From an uncultured Bacteroidales bacterium (lineage in GTDB: Bacteria; Bacteroidota; Bacteroidia; Bacteroidales; Muribaculaceae), in the NCBI GenBank assembly GCA_902792435.1, contig CADAZN010000002.1:62001-126000 (forward strand): a DNA stretch of 64,000 bases, read 5' to 3'. The position numbers and the translations under genes are program-made. Below, piece after piece: positions 9,535 through 18,469 of this stretch; position 1 is the stretch's first letter; the number at the start of each line of letters is the position of its first letter. The notes under the pieces are model-generated. The model was not told the origin of the DNA, searched no databases, and saw only the letters and a program-made list of their open reading frames with translations.

Positions 9535-10959
9535 TCATTCATCATCAAAATCATCCTCTGAGGGGACCCAAACATAGGCACCAATATCAATGCCCTCACT
9601 CGCAAAGCGGTCGACACCATAGCGGTCATAGCGAGCCGCCACAGGACACATCGAACGGTCGCCACGAGCAATAGCATCACTGCTATTACGCAGGCGATAG
9701 TCAAAAATGTATTCCTCACGTACAGTGTAGAATTTGGGATCTGCATCCCATGTGCAATTGATGAAGCACGCGTCATCCTCTCCTTCACTCTTAAAGAGGC
9801 AGTTGCGCATTAAAATGTTCATACCGTCAAGTTCGTTGACGTTAAGTTCTCCTGTGTTGCCATAGAAAATGCAGTTGTCGAAATGAGCGTCAAAAGTCGT
9901 CAGCACCCCATCATCATATTGTTTCTCAAGATTCACAATTGAGCCTTCAATAGCGGCAAAGAGATAATAATTGGCAAATGTGCAGTTTACGAAACCAAGC
10001 TTGCCACCAAAGAAATCGGCAACATAAATGCCCGCATCGCTAAACTCACAACCCTCGGCATCAATCCAAGCGCCATATCCAAGCAAAGTGAGAAAAGAAG
10101 CATTGTGTAACACGCAGTTAAACAGATGAAGTGAACGGCGATTCATGTCACTGGAATAAACTTGCATGCCATAAGTGTTGCCTCGAATTAAGACATAACT
10201 CAACTCATTGTCGTAGCTACCGTAGTTGAAATATACTCCATCCCACTGGCCACTCATAATATCATAGCCTATCTCTCCTACAACATGGTCGAGACGGTCG
10301 CCTCGCATTGTGATGGGTTTCTCTTGTGTGCCACAAGCAGTAAGCTTTCCCTTAACGAGAAGCGACGCCTTGTCATGGAACAACAGTGTTGCACCAGGAT
10401 CGATTGTGACATCTATCAAGGAATCAACAGTAAGTGTACCATACACTACATATGGTTTGTTTGATGTCAAATGAGTTGGCTTCGACAATGTTGTATCGTT
10501 AAGGATTACAACATCCTGGCCCCAGGCGGTAATGGCCACTTTTTGAGCCACACCATTGGTAATGAACTCTATATTATCCTCCAAATATTCCGGATTATCC
10601 TGATTGGTAGGGTCTAGACGACTTTCAACAAAGACAAAAATGCTGTCCTCGCCACGCACCTCAACATCGTGGAACTCGTCTCCCTTCATTCCATCAACAT
10701 TCAGGAAGAAATGCCCTTTGCTCTCACCAAGCACTTTTATCGATGAGATGTTGAGAGCCTTCTTTCCCTTGTTATATACAAGAAACTGTTTTGTAGGAGA
10801 ACCTTGCTTTGTTATCACAGTGTCAAACTTAACAGTGTCGGTCGAGAAGGAGAGCAAGTCACTGCTGCTAGTCGACACCTCATCATCTATACAACTAGAT
10901 AGTGCCATAGTAGCAAGAGCCACTACAGCAAGCAGAAGAAAGTGTAAATTCTTTATCAT
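9535..10959 (-). CDS. Right-handed beta-helix repeat lipoprotein
   Basis: Surface or periplasmic lipoprotein. The ATG at 10959 gives MIKNLHFLLLAVVALATMALSSC, a signal peptide with lipobox LSSC; the longer frame from 11007 adds 16 residues before it and is less likely. An N-terminal immunoglobulin-like segment (about residues 30-150: LSFSTDTVKFDTV, then FLVYNKGKKALNISSIKV) is followed by a beta-helix from about 165 with repeated short strands (DPGATLLFHDKASLLVKGKL and later rungs). The C-terminus is acidic (PSEDDFDDE). Ligand and role are unknown; related proteins are widespread in Bacteroidales. Confidence 0.75.
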   Translation of the reverse strand: MIKNLHFLLLAVVALATMALSSCIDDEVSTSSSDLLSFSTDTVKFDTVITKQGSPTKQFLVYNKGKKALNISSIKVLGESKGHFFLNVDGMKGDEFHDVEVRGEDSIFVFVESRLDPTNQDNPEYLEDNIEFITNGVAQKVAITAWGQDVVILNDTTLSKPTHLTSNKPYVVYGTLTVDSLIDVTIDPGATLLFHDKASLLVKGKLTACGTQEKPITMRGDRLDHVVGEIGYDIMSGQWDGVYFNYGSYDNELSYVLIRGNTYGMQVYSSDMNRRSLHLFNCVLHNASFLTLLGYGAWIDAEGCEFSDAGIYVADFFGGKLGFVNCTFANYYLFAAIEGSIVNLEKQYDDGVLTTFDAHFDNCIFYGNTGELNVNELDGMNILMRNCLFKSEGEDDACFINCTWDADPKFYTVREEYIFDYRLRNSSDAIARGDRSMCPVAARYDRYGVDRFASEGIDIGAYVWVPSEDDFDDE

Positions 10960-11084
10960 AATAAAAAAACGAAATATACTCGTAATTATTGTTTTTGACG
11001 TCTCCACTATTAATACATTATTTAAAAATATTTTAAATTTGAATATTTCACTAAAAATAAAATATCTATTTCAAAATCATTTAC

Positions 11085-11092
11085 TAACTTTG
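11085..11092 (+). promoter_or_regulatory. Candidate -7 box for the phosphatase-like gene
   Basis: TAACTTTG, followed by GCAGC, lies 28 bases before the ATG at 11121. No clear TTTG is seen at the expected -33 distance. Confidence 0.5.
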
Positions 11093-11120
11093 CAGCTTGA
11101 AAATTAATTAATTATATATA

Positions 11121-12227
11121 ATGAAAAAACATCTATTACTTATTCTTGCATTATTAGCTGTAACACAAGTATTTGCACGCGAAGACATCGAGGTTGTAAA
11201 TATCGAGAACAAGGCAGTACAAGAATATATGGTCGATGCACTTAAAACCTATACGAACAATAAAAATTATAGTTACAGTATAGTTACACAGTACAACAGT
11301 AGCAGCAAATACGGCTCAAAATTATATTGGCCGAATGGAAAACTAGTAAAATGGACGCCTACTACATCTGAGTCAAACATTCAGGAAATAAAAATTTACG
11401 CTAGCGAAAACGAGGATTACAAAAACGCTTACACATTTAATCCCGACGAGAAATCAGCTTCGTCTTACATGATTCGCAACTTGTTGCCCAAAAAGACCTA
11501 CTATTACAAGGTTGAGGAAATTCTCTATGACGGAACAAGAACTATTATGGCCGAGGGGAAGTTTAAAACCACGGGGCAAGTAAGAATGATTCAAGTGCGC
11601 AATAGCACCAACGTTAGAGACCTGGGTGGATGGAACACTCTATATGGATGCAAAGTGAAGTATGGCAAACTTTTTAGAAGTGCCAGCTTAGAAAGGACTA
11701 ACGCCAACGGTCGTCACGACTTCGTTGAGAACCTGAACGTTAGAGCCGAACTTGACTTACGTTATGAAACAAAAAGAGAATCTTCACCCTTGGGAAGCGA
11801 AGTTAAATATCTGCGCATAACTCATAAAGCTGGAACTCAAGCACTTCAGTCCCATTTTGATGTTTATTCCAAAGATTTGCGATGGATAATTAAAATGATG
11901 AAAGAAGGCAGAAGCGTCGATTGGCATTGCGCTATTGGTTGCGACCGATGTGGAACTTTGAGCTTTCTCATCGAGGGACTACTTGGGCTAAACGAAGTTG
12001 ACCTCAGCCGTGATTTCGAGCTCTCAACTTTCAGCTTAAACGGCAGCAACCACAGGCCTAGAGGGCACATCAAGGGAATGCTTTCCTATATTAAAACTTT
12101 CGGCCCCGATGATGACCTCGCTCATTGCTTCTTTAATTATTGGTATGCAATTGGCATGGAACCCGAAGAACTTGTCTATTTCCTCGACAACATACTTGAC
12201 AAAAAGGTTAAGAACGATAACCATTAA
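11121..12227 (+). CDS. Secreted tyrosine-protein-phosphatase-like protein (Y_phosphatase3 type) with a fibronectin-like N-terminal domain
   Basis: A signal peptide (MKKHLLLILALLAVTQVFA) directs export. Residues of about 40-155 form a fibronectin/phosphatase-N-like beta domain ending LPKKTYYYKVEE and EGKFKTTGQ. A dual-specificity-type phosphatase domain follows, with NVRDLGGWNT, a KYGKLFRSASLE stretch and AELDLRYETKRE. The P-loop at 11925-11954 reads HCAIGCDRCG: the CX5R core is intact, but the residue after Arg, usually Thr or Ser, is Cys. The gene starts a rightward run with two lamin-tail lipoproteins, one carrying a CotH kinase domain, which suggests extracytoplasmic phosphate chemistry. 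The substrate is unknown. Confidence 0.82.
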   Translation: MKKHLLLILALLAVTQVFAREDIEVVNIENKAVQEYMVDALKTYTNNKNYSYSIVTQYNSSSKYGSKLYWPNGKLVKWTPTTSESNIQEIKIYASENEDYKNAYTFNPDEKSASSYMIRNLLPKKTYYYKVEEILYDGTRTIMAEGKFKTTGQVRMIQVRNSTNVRDLGGWNTLYGCKVKYGKLFRSASLERTNANGRHDFVENLNVRAELDLRYETKRESSPLGSEVKYLRITHKAGTQALQSHFDVYSKDLRWIIKMMKEGRSVDWHCAIGCDRCGTLSFLIEGLLGLNEVDLSRDFELSTFSLNGSNHRPRGHIKGMLSYIKTFGPDDDLAHCFFNYWYAIGMEPEELVYFLDNILDKKVKNDNH

Positions 12228-12304
12228 TTTGCTTTTTAGCTTTAACAAAAATAGGGATTAACATATCAGCAATTTTGTAAATGTATTTTAGTAATTGATA
12301 AAAA

Positions 12305-13378
12305 ATGGAGAAAAAATTTTTATTTAATTGTCTTATTTTTAAGAAAAACGGTTTATTCACATCACTCAAAAACCAGATGTGGAGCAATTTCGTGATTTTA
12401 GGAGCTTTGTTATTATTATCGGCGGCTTGCAATAATGCAAATAATGACAGCGGTGTTGTAATTAACGAAATAATGGCTTCCAACCATTCCAGCATAATGG
12501 CTCAAGATGGAGAATTGTATGACTGGATTGAGTTGAAGAACATTTCAAACAAGCCTGAATCACTTGATAAGTTCACACTTGTAGTAGAAAAAATTGACAA
12601 TTACAGTAACGATAATCAAGATGATGCTACTCAAAAATCCTGGCAATTACCAGCAGTAGAGATTAAACCAGGAGAGTGTATTTTGATTTTCGCTTCTAAA
12701 AAAGATAATAGCGATTCTAAAGGGGAACTTCATGCCGATTTCAAACTACCGTCTAAAGGCGGCAAACTCATGCTCAAGCAAGGTGAGAATGTTGTTTCTG
12801 AAGTATCATTTGGAGAACTTGAGGATGACCAGTGCTACACTAGGCTTGATGATGGTTCTTATGGCACATTCTATGAACCCACTCCCGGTTTTGACAACAA
12901 CGAAGAGGGTTATGAGAAGTATTGCTCACTTATCGAAAAGCAGAGAACTGGAGCACTGCGCATCTGGGAGCTCCATTCTAAAGGACACATTAATGGTGAA
13001 GCTTGGATAGAGTTTAAGAATGTTGGAGACTCTGCTATCAACCTTCAAGATTATTGCCTTACAACCAGCAAGAAGGAACTTGATCAATGGAGATTCCCAC
13101 AAGTACAGCTCCAACCAGGCGAGTTCTATGTTGTCAATAGCAAGGAAGTAGGATTTGTAATTGGTAAAAACAAATCAATATCAATCTATAAAGACGGCAA
13201 GCTAGTTGATGCAATGTGTGCTAGCGCTGCCCCCAAGGGATGCTCAGCAGGTAGAGTTCAAGGAAAAGATGGAATCTTCTATTTCAATAGCCCAACAAAA
13301 GGCGCCGAGAACACCACTCCTGCAACTCGCAAAGTGCAGGCTAAAGACAATGATGAAAGTGAAGATTACGACGAATAA
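12305..13378 (+). CDS. Lipoprotein with two lamin-tail (LTD) domains
   Basis: The signal region contains the lipobox LSAAC, so it is probably a lipoprotein. The ATG at 12305 gives a 24-residue extension before a second ATG at 12377 (MWSNFVILGALLLLSAAC), which may be the true start. Two LTD beta-sandwich domains follow: the first begins VVINEIMASN and includes LYDWIELKN; the second includes GEAWIEFKNVGDSAINLQDY. Its whole mature part is paralogous to the first ~330 residues of the next gene, indicating tandem duplication with loss or gain of the CotH part. LTD domains bind surfaces or other proteins; no catalytic residues are seen. Confidence 0.8.
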   Translation: MEKKFLFNCLIFKKNGLFTSLKNQMWSNFVILGALLLLSAACNNANNDSGVVINEIMASNHSSIMAQDGELYDWIELKNISNKPESLDKFTLVVEKIDNYSNDNQDDATQKSWQLPAVEIKPGECILIFASKKDNSDSKGELHADFKLPSKGGKLMLKQGENVVSEVSFGELEDDQCYTRLDDGSYGTFYEPTPGFDNNEEGYEKYCSLIEKQRTGALRIWELHSKGHINGEAWIEFKNVGDSAINLQDYCLTTSKKELDQWRFPQVQLQPGEFYVVNSKEVGFVIGKNKSISIYKDGKLVDAMCASAAPKGCSAGRVQGKDGIFYFNSPTKGAENTTPATRKVQAKDNDESEDYDE

Positions 13379-13420
13379 TCAATAACATAATTTTTTCTTA
13401 GTTCCTTTGGACATTATATC

Positions 13421-15937
13421 ATGACTATTATAAGTTCTTTATTAAGATTCAACCAGCTATTTAGTCTCAAACTCACATTTGTTGCTTTATTGTTATCTGT
13501 ATGCTCTTGCACACAAGTCAATAAAAAAAATAACAAAACTGCTGACATAATTTCCATTAATGAGATTATGGCGTCTAATAATAGCGGCATAACTGCACAA
13601 AATGGCAAATTATACGACTGGATCGAGATAAAGAACAAATCTGATAAGAATGTCAATCTAAAAGACTATAAACTGGTCTTGGAGAAAACAAGCTCTAAGA
13701 AAAACAATAACGACCAAGAGGCTACCACCAAGGTTTCATGGAAATGTCCTGATAAGGAGCTAAAACCCGGTGAATGTGCCATTATTTTTGCCTCTAAAAA
13801 GAGCAAGGGTGACAATAATAAGGACAAGGACAACAAAGCCAAGGACAATGATGAGGAAATGCATGCCAACTTCAAGCTACCATCCGAAGGTGGAAAATTG
13901 TCTATATTGTTCAACGACACAACTCTTGTTTCTAGCGTTGAATACGGGCCATTGGAAAATGATCAATGCTACAGAGCCAATGTTAAGCTTGATAGTTTAT
14001 TTGAGAAAAGCTATGAGCCTACACCAGGTTTTGACAATGACGACAATGGATTTGAGCAGTACAACTCGGCAATTGAGCACTTAAGGCAGGGACCTCTTAG
14101 ATTGTGGGAGCTTCATTCTAAGGGGCACTACGACAACAAAGCATGGGTTGAGATAAAGAATGTTAGCAACAATCCTGTCAATCTTCAGGACTATTATCTC
14201 ACCACCAGCACTAAAGACATGAGTCGATGGCAGCTGCCTGAAGTTCAGTTACAGCCAGGCGAAGTTTATCTTGTCAATAGCAAAAAGGGCATTTTCAAAA
14301 TCAGTAGCTCTAAATCGGTCATGTTGACTAAAGATGGCAAGTTTGTTGACGGCATTTGCGCCAGCAATGCTCCAGCTGGAGTTTCGGTTGGCAGAGTGAC
14401 AGGAAAGGATGGCTTGTTCTACTTCGCTTCACCTACACCGGGAGAAGAAAACAACGCGCCATATTATCGTTATATAGCACAGCAACCTTCTTTCAACACC
14501 AGGCCTGGTGTTTATGACAAAAAAGATGGAATGTTGCTAACACTCGACACCCATGGTTACACTGTTCACTACACAACCGATGGCAGCAGACCCACCAAGG
14601 AATCTCCCGTTTATCACGATTCAATAATGATAAATAAAACCACCATCGTTCGTGCTTTTTGTGAGGGAGACTCATCTCACATTGCTAGCAACACAACATT
14701 TGGAACTTTCATTATTGATGAAGCGCATACCATACCCGTGATCAACATCACAGTTGATAAAGCCGATTTGTATGATCACAACCGTGGAATTTATGCCGAG
14801 GGTCCAGGTTATACTCCCATATACCCTCACACTGGTGCCAATTATTGGAAAAAATGGTGGAAAAATGCACACGTAGAGCTTTTTGACAACAAGGAAGGGC
14901 AAGATGGATTCTCCGAAGATTGCCAACTTGCCATCTTTGGAGGATTCTCAAGGTTCTTACCTAAAAAATCTTTTAAAATCAGGTTTAAAAATGCCAACGG
15001 TCCCTCCCACATTTTCTATGATCTCTTCGCCGATGGTAATCCCATCAAGCACAAAAACTTTGTACTACGTTCTGGCTCTCAAGACATCTCGGGGGCAATG
15101 ATCAGGGATGAGTATTTCACAAGCTTGATGCAGGAGAATAGTCCTAATCTGCTCACTCAGGCCTATCGACCTGCAGCGCTATATATCAACGGAGAATATT
15201 TTGGACTCTATTACATTCGTGAGAAAATTGATGACAACTATGTTGCACGTCATCTCAATGTGTCAAGCGACTCAATCACCATCATGATGTCAGGACTTTA
15301 CTGCGAACAAGGTTCTAAGGCCCTTTATAACCAGCTCATCTCTTATGTTACTGGTCACGACATGTCACAAGACGAATTTTACAACCATGTGAAAGATCAA
15401 TTCGACCTTGAAGGGCTTATTGACTACAAGCTTGGTGAAATTTACTCCATGAAAGTGGATGCAGGTAATGTGAGATACGTATATTCTCCCGACCCCAAGG
15501 GCGACAGGAAATGGCATGTTGTCTATTACGACATTGATGCGAGCTGGGGACGCACAAGCCGCCCCATGTCGTTCTATCTGAGGATAGAAGGGTCTCGCGT
15601 AGTTCGTGCAGTCAACACACTAACGCACAATCTTTTGAAAAACAACAATTTCAGGCAGCTTTTCATTGAGAGACTATCACATCACATGCACTCTACTTTC
15701 ACTTACGATAATGTGACTACTAAGTTCGACAATCTCATCAATACAATAAAGCCTGAAATGAAACGAAACTGCGAACGATGGTCTTCGGTAATGGGCTACA
15801 ATAGTTGGGAGAAACATATCGCGGATTTTAGAAACAAATTCAAGGATAGAGACAAAGACATGCTTAATGCTCTGCGTCATGAACTCCAAATTACCGACGA
15901 AGAAAACAAGAAATACTTTAGCGACCTAGGGTTTTAA
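13421..15937 (+). CDS. Lamin-tail / CotH-kinase multidomain lipoprotein
   Basis: A protein of 838 residues with an N-terminal signal (LLLSVCSC, likely lipoprotein). It has two LTD domains (about 40-165 and 215-345), a chitobiase/hexosaminidase C-terminal-like domain at about 355-430 (YTVHYTTDGSRPTKESPVY) and a CotH domain from about 440. The CotH region contains KKSFKIRF, NFVLRSGSQD, the GLYYIREKIDDNYV motif and YYDIDASWGR, matching the conserved residues of CotH atypical kinases, which in Bacillus phosphorylate spore-coat proteins. Here it is exported. A phosphatase-like gene and an LTD paralogue lie just upstream. The kinase activity and target are inference from family. Confidence 0.85.
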   Translation: MTIISSLLRFNQLFSLKLTFVALLLSVCSCTQVNKKNNKTADIISINEIMASNNSGITAQNGKLYDWIEIKNKSDKNVNLKDYKLVLEKTSSKKNNNDQEATTKVSWKCPDKELKPGECAIIFASKKSKGDNNKDKDNKAKDNDEEMHANFKLPSEGGKLSILFNDTTLVSSVEYGPLENDQCYRANVKLDSLFEKSYEPTPGFDNDDNGFEQYNSAIEHLRQGPLRLWELHSKGHYDNKAWVEIKNVSNNPVNLQDYYLTTSTKDMSRWQLPEVQLQPGEVYLVNSKKGIFKISSSKSVMLTKDGKFVDGICASNAPAGVSVGRVTGKDGLFYFASPTPGEENNAPYYRYIAQQPSFNTRPGVYDKKDGMLLTLDTHGYTVHYTTDGSRPTKESPVYHDSIMINKTTIVRAFCEGDSSHIASNTTFGTFIIDEAHTIPVINITVDKADLYDHNRGIYAEGPGYTPIYPHTGANYWKKWWKNAHVELFDNKEGQDGFSEDCQLAIFGGFSRFLPKKSFKIRFKNANGPSHIFYDLFADGNPIKHKNFVLRSGSQDISGAMIRDEYFTSLMQENSPNLLTQAYRPAALYINGEYFGLYYIREKIDDNYVARHLNVSSDSITIMMSGLYCEQGSKALYNQLISYVTGHDMSQDEFYNHVKDQFDLEGLIDYKLGEIYSMKVDAGNVRYVYSPDPKGDRKWHVVYYDIDASWGRTSRPMSFYLRIEGSRVVRAVNTLTHNLLKNNNFRQLFIERLSHHMHSTFTYDNVTTKFDNLINTIKPEMKRNCERWSSVMGYNSWEKHIADFRNKFKDRDKDMLNALRHELQITDEENKKYFSDLGF

Positions 15938-15970
15938 TTATAGCAATTAGGCTATCATAGAGATAATAAG

Positions 15971-16008
15971 ACAAACCCGAATCGGCGACTGTGCCAATTC
16001 GGGTTTGT
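15971..16008. terminator. Bidirectional terminator between the CotH gene and the YvlD-like gene
   Basis: Perfect 12-base arms ACAAACCCGAAT (15971-15982) and ATTCGGGTTTGT (15997-16008) enclose a 14-base loop. Flanking T runs are short, but the hairpin is strong and sits between convergent genes. Confidence 0.8.
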
Positions 16009-16044
16009 AATGCTTTAATAAAGATTCCTCACATTCACTATCAA

Positions 16045-16380
16045 CTAATCCTGCGAGAACATCATGTTCAATATCCAGTTCACTACCGCAAGAATAATGC
16101 TGAATAGTATCGCAGCCCCTAGGCCATCTACATTGAAACCTTTGATAAACCATGCACACAGGAGAACCATCAAACCATTTATCACTAGGGAGAACAATCC
16201 CAATGTGAGCAACGTGATGGGAATTGAGAGGACTTTTATTATCGGACGAATCACCGAATTGATGAATCCTAGAACCACGGCAACTATCACAGTGAGCCAC
16301 CAGGGCTCTATTGTTACACTGTCCATAAAATAGGCTGTGATTCCCACTGCCAATGACGATATAATTAGTTGTGCTATCAT
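16045..16380 (-). CDS. Small four-helix membrane protein, YvlD / phage-holin-4 superfamily
   Basis: A 111-residue inner-membrane protein with four hydrophobic segments and the family signature VNSxIRPIIKxLSxPIT (here INSVIRPIIKVLSIPIT), plus the GFNVDGLGAAI stretch before the last helix. Members are common in bacteria and poorly characterised; the holin label reflects topology, not a phage origin. It is the last gene of a long minus-strand run, 52 bases after ansA. Confidence 0.85.
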   Translation of the reverse strand: MIAQLIISSLAVGITAYFMDSVTIEPWWLTVIVAVVLGFINSVIRPIIKVLSIPITLLTLGLFSLVINGLMVLLCAWFIKGFNVDGLGAAILFSIILAVVNWILNMMFSQD

Positions 16381-16431
16381 AATACGATATTTTAGCTATA
16401 TGAATATGACACTTGTTTACTTAGTTCAATA

Positions 16432-17481
16432 TCAACCTTTTGTTGTCATTTCGCCACATATGTCGCGTTGCAAATACTTCTTAACCTGAGCGCTTGTCAT
16501 GCCCTTGCCAAAGAGGTACATCATCTTGGTTATTGCAGCCTCACTAGTAATATCGTTGCCGCTTATAACTCCTGCACGGGCAAGTTTGTTCCCAGTATCA
16601 TAGAGATTGCTATTAACGGCCCCATTCACGCATTGTGTCACGTTGAGAATAACAACTCCACGATTCACAGCCGCGATGATGGGTTCTGTAAACCAAGGCT
16701 CACTAGGACTATTGCCTGCACCATAGGTCTTCAAAACCACACCCTTTATTCCTGGTGTCTTTAGCAAGTACTCCAATGTGGGACGAGTCATTCCCGGATA
16801 AAGGACTATAAACATCACATTTGGGTCCATTGAATCATGAACAATAAGAGGACGATTGCTGATATCGCGCAATAGGGCATCCTCATTATAAGTGATATCT
16901 AAGCCCACACGTGCAAGATCAGGATAGTTGATGCTCATGAATGCATTGAAGTTGTCGGCACTCACTTTAGAACTGCGATTACCACGAATGAGGTGGTTCT
17001 CAAAAAGTATTGCTACCTCACGAACCATAGCATCACCTTTACTGTTGCGAGCCGCGGCTACCTGAAGAGCTGTGATTAGATTCTCCTCGCCGTCGGTACG
17101 CACCTCCCCTATTGGAAGTTGGGAACCTGTGATAATAACTGGCTTGTTCAGGTTTTCAAGCATGAAACTCAAGGCCGAGGCAGTATAAGCCATTGTATCG
17201 GTGCCATGAAGTATCACAAAACCGTCGTAGTTGTCATAGTTGCTCTCTATGGAACGTGCTATCTGGCTCCAATGAGCGAGTCCCATGTTACTACTGTCAA
17301 TGGGGGGATCAAACTGAATATTGTCGATATCAAAATTCAGCATTTTAATCTTAGGCACATTGTCGATGAGATGTGAGAAATCAAAAGGTTGCAACACCTT
17401 GGTCTCTGGATTCTCTATCATACCTATGGTACCACCAGTATAGATTATCAGAATGCGTGCTCGTGAGGTTTCGTTTGACAT
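16432..17481 (-). CDS. ansA: Type I (cytoplasmic) L-asparaginase
   Basis: Hydrolyses asparagine to aspartate and ammonia. Both threonine motifs of the family are present: YTGGTIGM near the N-terminus and ILHGTDTMAYTASAL at about residues 92-106, together with GSQLPIGEVRTDGEENL. There is no signal peptide, fitting the cytoplasmic low-affinity type. Length 349 is normal. The second half contains GVVLKTYGAGN, typical of AnsA. It lies 38 bases downstream of an esterase gene on the same strand. Confidence 0.95.
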   Translation of the reverse strand: MSNETSRARILIIYTGGTIGMIENPETKVLQPFDFSHLIDNVPKIKMLNFDIDNIQFDPPIDSSNMGLAHWSQIARSIESNYDNYDGFVILHGTDTMAYTASALSFMLENLNKPVIITGSQLPIGEVRTDGEENLITALQVAAARNSKGDAMVREVAILFENHLIRGNRSSKVSADNFNAFMSINYPDLARVGLDITYNEDALLRDISNRPLIVHDSMDPNVMFIVLYPGMTRPTLEYLLKTPGIKGVVLKTYGAGNSPSEPWFTEPIIAAVNRGVVILNVTQCVNGAVNSNLYDTGNKLARAGVISGNDITSEAAITKMMYLFGKGMTSAQVKKYLQRDICGEMTTKG

Positions 17482-17518
17482 AGTCGTTTGTTATCGTTTT
17501 CTTCTAGACAAATATCAA

Positions 17519-18442
17519 TTATTTAAAGCATTTAGAGAAATAATCCAAGTGCTGCTTGAGTGATGTAACCCAGTAGGTCCAAGCATGCTTTCCTGGACGC
17601 TCACTGTACTGGTGCTTGATGCCTTTCTTGTCGAGGGCGGCATGAAGAGCACGGTTCTCTTTAATAAGGAAATCCTGAGCACCGTCGTCAATGATAATAT
17701 TCTGACCATTCTTGAGGTCAGGAACGAGGCTCATTACCGAATGGCTCTTCCATGACTCAGCATTTTGAGCATATTTGCCCAAACACTTGTCTAGGTCAAA
17801 GCGGTCTTTAAGGGTCATAATATCAACTGCGCCACTCATGCTGCCGCAAGAGCCATAAATCTCGGGGTGACGCCAGCCAAGCCACAATGCGCCATGGCCA
17901 CCCATGCTCAAGCCTGTAATAGCACGATGAGCAGGGTCATTGATAGTTGGGAAGTTTGCCTCTACATACTCACGCAATTCCTGAGTCACAAATGTCTCAT
18001 ATTGTGACTTTGAGTCAACAGGTGAGTCAAAATACCAAGCATTCTTAGCATCGGGGCACACAAATATCATGTTATACTGATCAGCGAGTTTAGTAAGGTC
18101 GGTATGATTCTGCCAATCCAGATATCCTCCTCCATGACCATGGAGCAAATAAACAACTGGACGGGGCTCTTTGTCGCCATCTGCAACAGCCTTGGGAACT
18201 ACGACCAGGTTCTTTATATCACTTCCCATCTTCTTGCTGTTGACTGTGATAACTTTAAGTTGTGGATTATCTGGAACAACTTGATTAGCCTGTGAAGACT
18301 TTGCTCCCGCTTTCTTTGTTGTCTTTACTTTAGGAGCCGATTCCGACGAAGACGATGATGTGCTGGGGGTAGCCTTGCAACCTAAGCAGCACAACGACAT
18401 CATGGCAACGCATGCCAACATCTTGATTGATAAGTGTTTCAT
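17519..18442 (-). CDS. Esterase-family lipoprotein (PF00756 alpha/beta hydrolase), copy 1
   Basis: The signal peptide ends in lipobox CLGC, followed by a Ser/Lys-rich linker, so the enzyme is membrane-anchored outside the cytoplasm. The hydrolase domain shows VYLLHGHGGGYLDW (oxyanion region), the nucleophile serine in GLSMGGHGALW, a candidate acid in IIDDGAQDF and the histidine in RPGKHAWTYW. The family includes feruloyl-type esterases and mycolyltransferases. It is a tandem paralogue of the adjacent upstream gene. The substrate cannot be read from sequence. Confidence 0.88.
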   Translation of the reverse strand: MKHLSIKMLACVAMMSLCCLGCKATPSTSSSSSESAPKVKTTKKAGAKSSQANQVVPDNPQLKVITVNSKKMGSDIKNLVVVPKAVADGDKEPRPVVYLLHGHGGGYLDWQNHTDLTKLADQYNMIFVCPDAKNAWYFDSPVDSKSQYETFVTQELREYVEANFPTINDPAHRAITGLSMGGHGALWLGWRHPEIYGSCGSMSGAVDIMTLKDRFDLDKCLGKYAQNAESWKSHSVMSLVPDLKNGQNIIIDDGAQDFLIKENRALHAALDKKGIKHQYSERPGKHAWTYWVTSLKQHLDYFSKCFK

Positions 18443-18469
18443 TCCAATTACTTTTTATGTTGTTGAATA

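Noticed and set aside
16045..16380. Phage holin as a sign of a prophage
   Set aside because: The YvlD-like family carries a holin label from its topology only; no other phage gene lies nearby.
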